A stretch of 11,742 nt of DNA from assembly GCA_938012815.1 (NCBI GenBank), contig CALLVV010000006.1, positions 1 through 11,742 on the forward strand. The letters are read 5' to 3'. Each line of letters begins with the position of its first letter. Within the stretch, counting starts at the first letter, position 1. Under the pieces are notes generated by a model. That model was given only the letters and a program-made list of their open reading frames with translations. It ran no database searches and had not been told where the DNA came from. Below are positions 1 to 7,273 of this stretch, in pieces. Position numbers and translations under genes: made by a program. Source of the DNA: an uncultured Propionibacteriaceae bacterium (GTDB lineage: Bacteria > Actinomycetota > Actinomycetes > Propionibacteriales > Propionibacteriaceae).

Positions 1-544
1 CGCGTCCGGCCTGTTCCGGGAAGGTGCGGAAGGTGGCGTCCACCCATGGCAGGAGCTCCTTCATGTGGAAGGTTTCCCAGTTGCGCGACCCAACGTTCGA
101 TTTCACCGGGTCGCAGTGCCAGCCGACCGCGGCGTCGGGCATGACGACGATGAGGTCGCGTCCTGCGGTCAGCTCACGGATGTTGAAGTTTTTGTCATAC
201 ATGTCGTAGGCTTGGGCGCCGCCGTGGAACAGGTAGAGCACAGGGTAACGCTTTCCGCTGTTGTAGCCGTCGGGCAGCAGAACATTGACGCGGGGGTTCC
301 TCATCACGCTGGGGTTGTACTTCTTTGCAATGATCGAGATACCGTCTCGTTTCTGGATCGAGGGTGTCACGAATTCGTAGGTTTCCATGCGGCCGTCTGT
401 TTCGTGTTTGACGACCTCCAGGCCTCCGGCGTGGGCCGGCGTGCTGCTGGTCCACGCGGCTCCAGCGCCTAAAATGGAGGCCGCGGCGAGTCCGCCTGCT
501 CCTTTGAAGATATTACGACGACTGATGGTGTGTTCTGGGGACAC
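1..544 (-). CDS. Tat-exported putative esterase (PF00756-like alpha/beta hydrolase), 3' part beyond the window
   Basis: The visible 181 residues start at a GTG (544-542) with AGGAG six bases upstream. The N-terminus has a twin-arginine motif (SRRNIFK), a hydrophobic alanine/glycine stretch and a likely signal-peptidase site after AHA (about residue 40), so the protein should be exported folded through Tat. The mature part looks like the esterase D/antigen 85-type family: a KRYPVLYLFHGG segment (oxyanion region), then LIVVMPDAAVGWH and the WETFHMKELLPWVDATF helix that precedes the nucleophile elbow. The catalytic GxSxG lies just beyond the window, so activity cannot be judged. The family hydrolyses acyl or feruloyl esters, and some members are mycolyltransferases; the substrate here is unknown. 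A palindrome sits about 20 bases upstream of the start codon and may control it. Confidence 0.85.
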   Translation of the reverse strand, partial: MSPEHTISRRNIFKGAGGLAAASILGAGAAWTSSTPAHAGGLEVVKHETDGRMETYEFVTPSIQKRDGISIIAKKYNPSVMRNPRVNVLLPDGYNSGKRYPVLYLFHGGAQAYDMYDKNFNIRELTAGRDLIVVMPDAAVGWHCDPVKSNVGSRNWETFHMKELLPWVDATFRTFPEQAGR

Positions 545-564
545 GATGTGCTCCTAATAGTTGA

Positions 565-577
565 ATTGTGTCACAAT
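565..577. promoter_or_regulatory. Perfect 13-bp palindrome upstream of the esterase (possible operator)
   Basis: ATTGTG-T-CACAAT is a perfect inverted repeat lying 21-33 bases upstream of the esterase GTG and directly before its ribosome site. That is where a repressor would block transcription start. A partly matching copy (GAATTGTGGTCAAAAT) lies at 702-717. The operator role is inferred from position and symmetry only. Confidence 0.35.
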
Positions 578-837
578 GTGGCGTGGCCTGCGGCATCGAT
601 TTGATGGTTCGGGCAGATTTCGGACTGGTAACGGAGGCCTTTCAACCTGCTCGAGTGGTGCTCGTTGTTCCCAACGGCCTTCGCGGGAACTTGATCGTGA
701 TGAATTGTGGTCAAAATCCTATTCCTGTACATGTGCTGTGTGCAACCTTCCGAGTTGATTCATCTAAAATTTTTGTTCGAACAGGATCGTTGTTTCATGT
801 CTTGATCTTCGCAGTAATGTCCCGTAAAGTAGCGCAG

Positions 838-912
838 CTACCAGTTGCCTGGGTGCTTGTGCTTGGCGTGAAAGGGCCATTTCCCGGGCCTGTGCCAAGA
901 ATTGGCGGTCAT
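838..912 (-). CDS. Possible 24-residue peptide with strong ribosome site
   Basis: An AAGGAG at 925-920 (minus strand) precedes an ATG at 912-910 by seven bases. The frame runs 24 codons to a TAG at 840-838. The peptide begins MTANSW, has three Trp and four His, and holds two similar units, HRPGKW and KHPGNW, separated by PFHAK. The frame overlaps a stem-loop (862-867 with 894-899). It points toward the esterase gene, whose start lies about 290 bases further on, so it could be a leader peptide. I know no family for it, and it may be chance. Confidence 0.3.
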   Translation of the reverse strand: MTANSWHRPGKWPFHAKHKHPGNW

Positions 913-1183
913 GCCTGCACTCCTTCATGATGATCATCCCGACGCAGACGGCATATGAGGTGCGCTCCGGCTATGTGCTCCCCGAGCAGACGGTCAACCC
1001 GATGATCCCCCAGTGGCAGGAGACAACCGGGTCCTTGACCTGGATTCCTTCAAGCAGGACGTCACCGTTGCCGATCCCGAGGGCAGTCATGACCGTGGTC
1101 CAGAAACCTGGTGTGGCTGCTCCCGTTGGTGCACTCCGTACCCTTGGCGGCATCGCGGTGTGCAGGAGTCAAGGTGGTTTCTG

Positions 1184-2308
1184 TCAGGACATCCAGGTTA
1201 TTAGTGCTACCAGTAGTGTCAGTGGCGCTGTTACCAGGGCCAGGCCCAGTCCGTAGGCTTTGGGTGATCTCTGTACCACCGCCACGAATTCCCGCAACAT
1301 GGCACTGGGCCAGTAGTACCACGCGGTACGTGCCCCCAACACCTGAATACCCGTACCCAGGTCACGGGCCAACAGTGCGGCACGCATCGCATGGTAGTTG
1401 CTGGTGACCGCGATTCCCCTGGCGTGTGGTCCCAGCCGCGGCTCGGCCCGCACCAGTTCCGTTGACATCTGGAAGTTCTCCCGGGTGGTCGTGGAGTGGT
1501 CCTCCAACACCAGGGCGGCTTCTGGAACCCCCTGCTCCAACGCGTAGTCGGCCATCGCCCGGGCCTCACTGACGGGTTCATCAGGACCCTGCCCACCACT
1601 CATCACCAACAACGGACGCCGTCCAGCATCCACCTCACCCCGCCACACCCCAAGGGCCCGGTCAATACGCCCGGCCAGCAGCGGGGTGACCCTCCCGGAA
1701 GGAACCCCGGCACCCAGCACCATGATGAACTCCGGATGGATTCTCCGAACGATACGCTGGTAGAACCAGGAGTACCCGACGAAACAGAAGAACATCAACG
1801 CCACCCAGCCAGTGGCGAGCATGATGAACGTCGGGACGGGAAAGGCCCGTTTTTCCCCGGTGAGGACCACAAAGACACAAACAACCATTGCCGCCACCAG
1901 CCCGACACCAGCGAGCAGGGACAACGAGTGGGCCAGAGAGAAACGTTCCCTACACAGCATGACCACACCATTGAGGATGAGGAAACCCGCCAAACCGATG
2001 GCCAGCAGGGGCGACATGACCACCAGGATGACCAACCCCAGCAGTGGGGCCGCGAAACCAAGGACCACCAACACCTGGATACCGAGCAGCAAGGTGGCGG
2101 TGATCCACCCGGCATTGGCCAGTCGTCGTGGTTCCTGATGGATACGCCGCCATGTCACCCACCCCACAAAAACCAAAACCACCAGCAGTATCAATCCGGT
2201 CAAGGTGCGCCAATCCACACCGGCACGATAACCCCACCACCAGCATGAACACGCCACCAGAACCACGATCCCGGGAACGCTCAGGGCAACCTCAGGGATA
2301 CCAACCAC
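1184..2308 (-). CDS. Multi-pass membrane protein with C-terminal YdcF/ElyC/SanA (DUF218) domain
   Basis: About six hydrophobic segments fill residues 5-185, followed by a soluble DUF218 domain (about 190-340) and a last membrane segment (353-372). Domain landmarks, numbered from the chosen start, are VLGAGVPSGR at about 197, MSGGQG at about 236, SEARAM at about 247, LEDHSTTTREN at about 268 and SNYHAMRA at about 303. These match the conserved Gly, acidic/Arg and His positions of the family. Relatives include E. coli ElyC and SanA, which affect envelope integrity, so a cell-envelope role is likely; the reaction is unknown. The start is uncertain. The frame is open back to a GTG at 2344, other in-frame GTGs are at 2326 and 2308, and none has a well-placed Shine-Dalgarno site. 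The only good one (GGGGAGGAG, 2334-2326) serves a GTG at 2319 in a different frame. Confidence 0.88.
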   Translation of the reverse strand: MVGIPEVALSVPGIVVLVACSCWWWGYRAGVDWRTLTGLILLVVLVFVGWVTWRRIHQEPRRLANAGWITATLLLGIQVLVVLGFAAPLLGLVILVVMSPLLAIGLAGFLILNGVVMLCRERFSLAHSLSLLAGVGLVAAMVVCVFVVLTGEKRAFPVPTFIMLATGWVALMFFCFVGYSWFYQRIVRRIHPEFIMVLGAGVPSGRVTPLLAGRIDRALGVWRGEVDAGRRPLLVMSGGQGPDEPVSEARAMADYALEQGVPEAALVLEDHSTTTRENFQMSTELVRAEPRLGPHARGIAVTSNYHAMRAALLARDLGTGIQVLGARTAWYYWPSAMLREFVAVVQRSPKAYGLGLALVTAPLTLLVALITWMS

Positions 2309-2638
2309 CCCGTGATCACAAGACACTCCTCCCCGCAGGTCCACCGCGAGAACGTGATCCGGGAAGGCCAGCCAGCCACTGCGTCGGGCTGGGCGGCGGC
2401 CGGTTCCGTCAGCTCGTGGGCCAGAAGCAGGGTTGGAGCCGCGGGTTCCCCAAACATCGCCACCTCAGCGACCTGTAACACCAAGGTGTCGATTGCCCCT
2501 CGCGGGTTCCGGATGCGGAGGGTGGAATGCGGTCCCGTCGGGCGGGGTGGCTTCTGTGCGGACGGTGTCCGACCTTGTCAGGCTGGCCTTCCTAACGTAT
2601 GGATGGGTTTTCTCGGGGACGGACATAATGTTGAAGCC
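2309..2638. other. Divergent intergenic region between the YdcF-like gene and dps
   Basis: This stretch should contain the start of the minus-strand membrane protein gene and the promoter of dps. A minus-strand frame from 2484 to 2281 stays open for about 67 codons (starting GTG TTA CAG) but resembles nothing I know and overlaps the membrane protein start. No repeat or RNA gene is evident. Confidence 0.45.
2624..2629 (+). promoter_or_regulatory. Candidate -10 element of dps (short or absent leader)
   Basis: CATAAT matches the -10 consensus at five of six positions. It lies nine bases before the dps ATG, so the transcript would be nearly leaderless, which fits the weak ribosome site (TGAAG two bases before ATG). 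No clear -35 is seen at the right distance. An alternative is TTGTCA at 2575-2580 with TATGGA at 2598-2603 (17-bp spacer), whose -10 is poor. Confidence 0.3.
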
Positions 2639-3136
2639 ATGAGTACCGAGACCGTGAACACCCCGCATGTGACCCTGTCCTTCACCGCATCCGCTGCGCT
2701 GCGCGACAGCTTCCAGCGCGTTCTGGTGAACCTCATCGCCCTCGAGCTGGTCGGCAAGCAGGCCCACTGGAACATCGTCGGCCCGAACTTCCGCGACATC
2801 CACCTGAACCTCGATGAGGTCGTGGGCATCGCCCGCACGGGTTCCGACGACGTCGCGGAGCGGATGCGCGCCGTCAACGCCACCCCCGATGGTCGTCCTG
2901 CGACCGTCGCCGCCTCCGCCACCGTGCCCGTCGCCCCCGAGGGTGAGGTTCTCACCACCGACGCCGTCGCCTACATCGTCTCCGCGATCGAGGCAGTCGT
3001 CGCGACCCTGCGCGACGTACACGACACCATCGACGAGGAGGACCCCTCCTCCTCCGGGATCATCGAGGACCTCACCGTTCAGCTCGAGCAGCAGGCGTGG
3101 TTCCTCTCCTCGGAGATCCGCAAGCCCGTCCGCTGA
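2639..3136 (+). CDS. dps: Dps-family ferroxidase / iron-storage DNA-protection protein
   Basis: The 165-residue protein has the normal Dps length. It carries the complete ferroxidase ligand set at the subunit interface: His43 in KQAHWNIVGPNF, His55 and Asp59 in DIHLNLDE, and Asp70 and Glu74 in SDDVAERM. Dps dodecamers oxidise Fe(II) with hydrogen peroxide, store the mineral in the cavity and protect DNA during stress or stationary phase. The frame is open upstream to 2312, but family similarity begins just after the ATG at 2639 (MSTETVNTPHVTLSF), so that start was chosen. A hairpin terminator follows 17 bases after the stop, so dps is probably its own unit, separate from the siderophore transporter downstream although linked by function. 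No long basic N-terminal tail is present, so DNA binding may be weak. Confidence 0.95.
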   Translation: MSTETVNTPHVTLSFTASAALRDSFQRVLVNLIALELVGKQAHWNIVGPNFRDIHLNLDEVVGIARTGSDDVAERMRAVNATPDGRPATVAASATVPVAPEGEVLTTDAVAYIVSAIEAVVATLRDVHDTIDEEDPSSSGIIEDLTVQLEQQAWFLSSEIRKPVR

Positions 3137-3153
3137 GCCCGGCCAGGCTCTCC

Positions 3154-3180
3154 GCGGCCCCCGGCACGTCCGGGGGCCGC
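3154..3180 (+). terminator. Intrinsic terminator after dps
   Basis: A perfect 11-bp GC stem (GCGGCCCCCGG at 3154-3164 with CCGGGGGCCGC at 3170-3180) and a five-base loop are followed by TGTCTGTTT. The stem is very stable but the T tract is short. It separates dps from the iron-regulated operon. Confidence 0.85.
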
Positions 3181-3241
3181 TGTCTGTTTCCCCGCGGCGT
3201 CGTCCTTTTTGTCCACGCACACCCGCACTCTGGCGCACAGC

Positions 3242-3260
3242 TTAGGTTTGCCTTACCATG
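3242..3260 (+). promoter_or_regulatory. IdeR/DtxR-type iron box before the siderophore transporter operon
   Basis: TTAGGTTTGCCTTACCATG matches the DtxR/IdeR consensus TTAGGTTAGSCTAACCTAA at 14 of 19 positions, with a near-perfect left half. It ends 32 bases before the GTG of the binding-protein gene, where the promoter should lie. Fe(II)-loaded IdeR/DtxR normally represses siderophore uptake genes from such sites, so the operon is expected to be induced by iron starvation. Confidence 0.7.
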
Positions 3261-3292
3261 GCTGGGCCATTCCCGAGATGAACGGAGCCCAC

Positions 3293-4339
3293 GTGCTTTC
3301 CAGAAGGACCTTCGTCGCGATGCTCGCCGCGACCGCAACTGTTGGCATCGCCGCCTGCTCCAGCAATTCGACGCCCCAGGGCACCCCCCCGGCCTCAGGA
3401 AACGGTGGTTCCTCCCCCGCCGCCGGGGACGCCTTCCCCATCACCATCAAGCACGCCCTCGGTGAGACCGTCATCGAGAAGAAACCTGAACGCATCGCAA
3501 CACTCGGGTGGGCCAACCACGAGGTGCCGCTGGCCCTCGGCGTGGTGCCCGTCGGCATGAGCAAGGCCAACTGGGGTGACGAGGACGGAGACGGCCTGCT
3601 GCCCTGGGTCAAGGAGAAACTCGACGCCCTGGGCGGCCAGACCCCCGTCCTGTTCGACGACACAGACGGCGTCCCCTTCGAGGCCGTCTCCAACACCAAA
3701 CCCGACGTGATTCTCGCCTCCTATTCCGGCATCACCGCGGAGGACTACGCGACCCTCAGCCAGGTCGCGCCCGTCGTCGCCTACCCCGAGGCAGCGTGGA
3801 TCACCACCATGGACCAGATGATCGAGCTGAACTCCCAGGCCATGGGCCTGGCCGCCCAAGGCAAGGCGCTGATCGCGGACCTGGACAAGCGGGTCGCCGC
3901 GGCCATGGAGCAGCACGCCGGTCTCAAGGGCAAGAAGGTGCTGTTCTCCTTCCTCAACGCCAGTGATCTGTCCAAGGTCGGCTTCTACACCACCCACGAC
4001 CCGCGGGCCGGGTTCCTCGTCAAGGCCGGGCTGGGAACCCCGGAGATCGTCGAGAAGGAATCCGCGGCTTCCAAGGCGTTCTGGAAGGACATGTCCTCGG
4101 AGAAACCGGAGCTGTTCAACGACGTCGACATCCTCCTGACCTACGGGCCCGCGGACCCGACACCGCTGAAGGAGGCCATCAAGGCCGACGCGCTGCTCTC
4201 CCGCATCCCTGCGATCGCCAAGGACCACGTGGTCTTCCTCGGGCAGGACGCCCTCTCGGCCTCCGCGAACCCGTCGCCGCTGTCCATTCCGTGGGGCATA
4301 GAGAAATACGTCGCGAAACTGGCCGAAGGCCTCGAGTGA
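3293..4339 (+). CDS. Ferric-siderophore ABC transporter substrate-binding lipoprotein (FepB/FecB-like)
   Basis: The chosen GTG has GGAG five bases upstream and gives a 348-residue precursor. An in-frame ATG at 3278 is the alternative; longer versions would run through the iron box. The N-terminus joins a twin-arginine motif (SRRTF, residues 3-7) to a lipobox (GIAAC, Cys22), so it should be a Tat-exported lipoprotein tethered outside the membrane. A Ser/Pro/Gly linker (about 23-48) precedes the class III binding fold of the TroA/Peripla_BP_2 type. Family landmarks are HALGETVIEKKPERIATLG, KPDVILASYSG and the C-terminal IPWGIEKYVAKLAEG. It captures the ferric siderophore and delivers it to the permeases encoded next. 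Its stop overlaps the next start (GTGA). The siderophore type cannot be read from sequence. Confidence 0.93.
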   Translation: MLSRRTFVAMLAATATVGIAACSSNSTPQGTPPASGNGGSSPAAGDAFPITIKHALGETVIEKKPERIATLGWANHEVPLALGVVPVGMSKANWGDEDGDGLLPWVKEKLDALGGQTPVLFDDTDGVPFEAVSNTKPDVILASYSGITAEDYATLSQVAPVVAYPEAAWITTMDQMIELNSQAMGLAAQGKALIADLDKRVAAAMEQHAGLKGKKVLFSFLNASDLSKVGFYTTHDPRAGFLVKAGLGTPEIVEKESAASKAFWKDMSSEKPELFNDVDILLTYGPADPTPLKEAIKADALLSRIPAIAKDHVVFLGQDALSASANPSPLSIPWGIEKYVAKLAEGLE

Positions 4340-5379
4340 CCGCTGACGGGGTTCTGACCCGGCCGGATGTCGAAGTCATCAAACGCTCGGCCGGACGCCG
4401 TCTGCTGTGGCTGGCGGTCCTGGTGGTGGTCCTGCTGGTGATCGTGGTGGCTTCTGTGATCTTCGGGGTGCGGGCCGTGTCCCTGGACGATGCCTTGGCC
4501 GCGCTGTCCGGTGGAACCGTGACGGCCGAACAGGCCGCCGCGGCCGGTCGCCTGCCCCGCACGGTGCTGGGGCTGCTGGCCGGGATGTCCCTGGCAATCG
4601 CGGGTGGCGCCATGCAGGCCGTCACCCGTAACCCGCTGGCCGATCCCGGCATCTTCGGGGTGCTGTCGGGGGCCTCCCTCGCGGTGGTGATCGGTCTGGC
4701 CTTCTTCGACCTCTCCCACCCCTACGCGCAACTGTTGATCGCGGTGCTCGGGGCCGGTGTTGCGGCTGGGTTCGTCTACGGCGTCGGGTCGCTGGGACGC
4801 GGCGGCGCGACCCCGCTGAAACTGGCCCTGGCCGGTGCCGCGACATCCGCGGCGTGCTCGTCGCTGGTCTCGGCGATCCTGCTGCCCCGGGTGCGGGTGA
4901 TGGACTCGTTCCGGTTCTGGCAGATCGGTGGGATCGGCGGCGCCACCTGGGACCGGGTGGGACTGGTGGCCCCGTTCCTGATGGCCGGCGCCCTGATCTG
5001 CCTGTTCTCGGCGCGCGGCATGAACTCCTTGGCGCTCGGCGACGACGTCGCCACCGGACTGGGTGAGAACGTGATGCGCACCCGGCTGGTCGCGTCCATC
5101 GGCGCGGTGATCCTGTGCGGGGTGACGACGGCGGTGTGCGGGCCGATCGCGTTCGTCGGGTTGATCGTGCCGCACCTCTGCCGGCTCCTCGTCGGCACCG
5201 ACCACCGCTGGATGCTGCCCTTCGCGGGCCTGGCGGGTGCGTGTCTGCTGCTCGCCGCCGACACCCTGGGGCGGGTCGTCACCCCCAACTCCGAGATCGA
5301 CGTCGGCATCATCACCCCGTTCCTCGGGGCCCCGTTCTTCATCTGGATAGTCCGACGCCAAAAGGTGCGTGAACTATGA
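4336..5379 (+). CDS. FecCD-family siderophore transporter permease 1 (FepD-like)
   Basis: The GTG at 4336 overlaps the stop of the binding-protein gene by four bases and has GAAGG upstream, so translational coupling is likely; the product is 347 residues. It is a polytopic membrane protein of the FecCD (BtuC-like) type with about ten helices. Conserved segments are RLPRTVLGLLAG followed by GGAMQAVTRNPLADPGIFGV, the cytoplasmic coupling region GPIAFVGLIVPHLCRLLVG, and the C-terminal DVGIITPFLGAPFFIWIV. It should pair with the next gene product to form the translocation pore through which the ATPase drives ferric siderophore into the cytoplasm. A further start upstream at 4291 would overlap the previous gene more and is less likely. 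Confidence 0.93.
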   Translation: MTADGVLTRPDVEVIKRSAGRRLLWLAVLVVVLLVIVVASVIFGVRAVSLDDALAALSGGTVTAEQAAAAGRLPRTVLGLLAGMSLAIAGGAMQAVTRNPLADPGIFGVLSGASLAVVIGLAFFDLSHPYAQLLIAVLGAGVAAGFVYGVGSLGRGGATPLKLALAGAATSAACSSLVSAILLPRVRVMDSFRFWQIGGIGGATWDRVGLVAPFLMAGALICLFSARGMNSLALGDDVATGLGENVMRTRLVASIGAVILCGVTTAVCGPIAFVGLIVPHLCRLLVGTDHRWMLPFAGLAGACLLLAADTLGRVVTPNSEIDVGIITPFLGAPFFIWIVRRQKVREL

Positions 5380-6416
5380 GCGCTGCTGCCATCCCCGACG
5401 TCAAGGCTCTGCGCGTCGCACGCTCCCGCCGCATCCGGGCCCAGGTCCTGGTAGTCCTCGTGCTGGCGTTCTTGGTAGTGGGTTTGTGGGCCGCGTCGCT
5501 GATGTTCGGTGAGAGCTTCTACGGACCCTCCGAGGTGTGGAGGGTCATCGCGGGTGAGCGGGTGCCGGGCGCCAGTTTCACCGTCGGTACGCTGCGGCTG
5601 CCGCGCGCCACCCTCGCCGTGCTGGCCGGACTGGCCTTCGGGTCTGCTGGCGTGACCTTCCAGACCCTGCTGCGCAACCAGCTGGCCTCCCCCGATGTCA
5701 TCGGCATCTCCGCGGGGGCCAGTGCCGCCGGGGTGATCGGCATCGTGATCCTGGGGTTGAACGAGACCACCGTCTCCCTGCTCGCCCTTGCCGCCGCGAT
5801 CGGTACCGCCGTGGCAATCTACACCCTCAGCTACAAGGGCGGTTTCGCAGGAACCCGGCTGATCCTGATCGGCATCGGTGTTTCGTCGATGCTGGGGGCG
5901 GTGGTCACCTACACTCTCGCGCAGGCATCCGCGTGGGACCTGCAGGTCGCGACCCGCTGGCTGACCGGATCGCTCAACAGCGCGGGGTGGCCGAGAGTGG
6001 CGCCGCTCGCCGCCACCTGCGCGGTGATCCTGCCGTCGATGTGGGTGAACTCCAGCAAGCTGGCAGCGATGCGTTTCGGCGACGACACCGCCTCCGGGTT
6101 GGGCGTGAAGGTGTTCTCCGTGCGGGTCTGGACCATCGTCGCGGCCGTCACCCTCGTGGCCGTCGCGACCGCCTCCTGCGGGCCGATCGCGTTCGTCGCG
6201 TTCATGTCCGGGCCGATAGCGGCGCGGATCAGCCGCTCCGCCTCCTCCCTGGTGCTGCCGGCCTCCCTGGTCGGCGCGATCCTGGTGCTGGCCTCCGACC
6301 TGATCGGTCAGTTCGCCTTCGGCGCCCGCTATCCCGTCGGCATCATCACTGGTGCTCTCGGCGCCCCGTTCCTCGTCTACCTCCTCATCCGCTCCAACCG
6401 GCAGCGCCGGAACTGA
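5376..6416 (+). CDS. FecCD-family siderophore transporter permease 2 (FepG-like)
   Basis: The ATG overlaps the previous stop (ATGA). The 346-residue product has the same FecCD plan: LRLPRATLAVLAGLAFGSAG, then the TLLRNQLASPDVIGISAGAS segment, a coupling region GPIAFVAFMSGPIAARISR, and a C-terminus PVGIITGALGAPFLVYLLI. The N-terminal 20 residues are basic and cytoplasmic, with the first helix at about 25-45. It forms a heterodimeric pore with the preceding permease; the paired-gene layout matches the FepD/FepG type rather than the single-permease BtuC type. The ATPase gene starts 14 bases after its stop. Confidence 0.93.
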   Translation: MSAAAIPDVKALRVARSRRIRAQVLVVLVLAFLVVGLWAASLMFGESFYGPSEVWRVIAGERVPGASFTVGTLRLPRATLAVLAGLAFGSAGVTFQTLLRNQLASPDVIGISAGASAAGVIGIVILGLNETTVSLLALAAAIGTAVAIYTLSYKGGFAGTRLILIGIGVSSMLGAVVTYTLAQASAWDLQVATRWLTGSLNSAGWPRVAPLAATCAVILPSMWVNSSKLAAMRFGDDTASGLGVKVFSVRVWTIVAAVTLVAVATASCGPIAFVAFMSGPIAARISRSASSLVLPASLVGAILVLASDLIGQFAFGARYPVGIITGALGAPFLVYLLIRSNRQRRN

Positions 6417-6430
6417 CCCCCGGAGACCCA

Positions 6431-7237
6431 GTGACCGCGAACCATTCCCTCACAGCCGTCGGACTCGGGCTCGCCTACGGCGACCGCACCGTCATCGACA
6501 ACCTCGACCTGACCGTCAAACCCGGGGCCATCACCTCCATCGTCGGCGCCAACGGCTGCGGCAAATCCACGCTGCTGCGTTCCCTCGCCCGGCTGCTGCA
6601 ACCCAGGCACGGACAGGTGCTCCTCGACGGCAAATCCCTCCACGAACAGCCGACCAAGGAGATCGCGAAGGTCCTGGGCCTGCTGCCGCAGTCGCCGACC
6701 GCCCCGGAGGGCATCGTCGTCGCCGACCTCGTGGGTCGCGGACGCCACCCCCACCAGGGGATGCTCGGGAGGTGGAGCCCTCGCGACTACGAGGTGGTCG
6801 CGGAATCCCTCGCCGCCACCGACACCACCGAGCTGGCCGACCGTCCCGTCGACGAGTTGTCGGGCGGTCAACGGCAGCGCGTGTGGATCGCGATGGCGTT
6901 GGCGCAGGAAACCGACGTCCTGCTGCTGGATGAACCCACCACCTACCTCGATGTCGCGAACCAGCTCGAGGTGCTCGACCTGCTGATCGACCTCAACGCC
7001 AGGAGGGGCACCACGGTCGTGATGGTGTTGCACGACCTCGGGCTGGCGGCCCGCTACTCCGACGAGCTCATCGCGATGCGCTCCGGCAGCATCCTGGCGC
7101 AGGGTACCCCGTCGGATGTGGTGACGGAGGAGACGGTCAGGGAGGTGTTCGGGATCTCCTCGAAGGTGGTGCCGGACCCCGTCTCCGGGGCGCCGCTGGT
7201 GATGCCCATCGGCCGGCACCGGGTGAAGGGGGAGTGA
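6431..7237 (+). CDS. Siderophore ABC transporter ATP-binding protein (FepC-like)
   Basis: The GTG at 6431 is preceded by CGGAG at 6421-6425 and gives 268 residues. All nucleotide-binding motifs are intact: Walker A GANGCGKST (39-47), Q-loop Gln87, signature LSGGQ (143-147), Walker B DVLLLDEP (162-169) and switch His201 in VLHD. The segment VADLVGRGRHPHQ after the Q-loop is typical of FepC/FhuC-type ATPases. It powers import by the two FecCD permeases encoded just upstream and is the last gene of the iron-box-controlled operon. No siderophore reductase or biosynthesis gene is in the window, so the siderophore may be made elsewhere or taken from other organisms. Confidence 0.94.
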   Translation: MTANHSLTAVGLGLAYGDRTVIDNLDLTVKPGAITSIVGANGCGKSTLLRSLARLLQPRHGQVLLDGKSLHEQPTKEIAKVLGLLPQSPTAPEGIVVADLVGRGRHPHQGMLGRWSPRDYEVVAESLAATDTTELADRPVDELSGGQRQRVWIAMALAQETDVLLLDEPTTYLDVANQLEVLDLLIDLNARRGTTVVMVLHDLGLAARYSDELIAMRSGSILAQGTPSDVVTEETVREVFGISSKVVPDPVSGAPLVMPIGRHRVKGE

Positions 7238-7273
7238 CGCGGGCAGCTTCGCAGGTCGTCGTCCCGTCGTCCG

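Larger units (their letters stand above)
545..1183. other. Long stretch without a recognisable gene
   Basis: About 640 bases separate two minus-strand genes. Several frames are open by chance in both directions (for example plus 568-930 and 927-1256, minus 971-1153), but none gives a protein I recognise and none has a convincing ribosome site. Part of 740-790 is AT-rich. The visible structures are the palindrome at 565-577, its partial copy at 702-717, a TGTTCGAACA palindrome at 774-783, and a stem-loop (CTTGGC 862-867 with GCCAAG 894-899) inside a small minus-strand frame. It may be a long leader of the esterase gene or decayed coding DNA. Confidence 0.5.

Noticed and set aside
774..783. TGTTCGAACA palindrome as an SOS box
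   Set aside because: Actinobacterial LexA sites have a spacer between GAAC and GTTC; this one has none and lies near no SOS gene.
568..930. Open plus-strand frame of 120 codons
   Set aside because: No ribosome site, no family resemblance, and several overlapping frames are equally open; treated as chance.
927..1256. Open plus-strand frame of 109 codons, and minus-strand frames 971-1153 and 1062-1322
   Set aside because: Composition and sequence match nothing known, and the frames overlap each other and the 3' end of the YdcF-like gene.
1496..2248. 250-codon plus-strand frame
   Set aside because: It is antisense to the recognisable YdcF-like membrane protein; its His/Pro/Gln-rich product is typical of an antisense shadow.
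2577..2595. Possible IdeR box before dps
   Set aside because: Only about 10 of 19 positions match, almost all in the right half; too weak to call.
2312..2638. N-terminal extension of Dps by 109 residues
   Set aside because: The extension runs through the intergenic region and the likely promoter; Dps similarity starts after 2639.
4141..5361. 406-codon minus-strand frame
   Set aside because: Antisense to the FecCD permease; the polar Arg/His/Gln-rich product is a GC-rich shadow.
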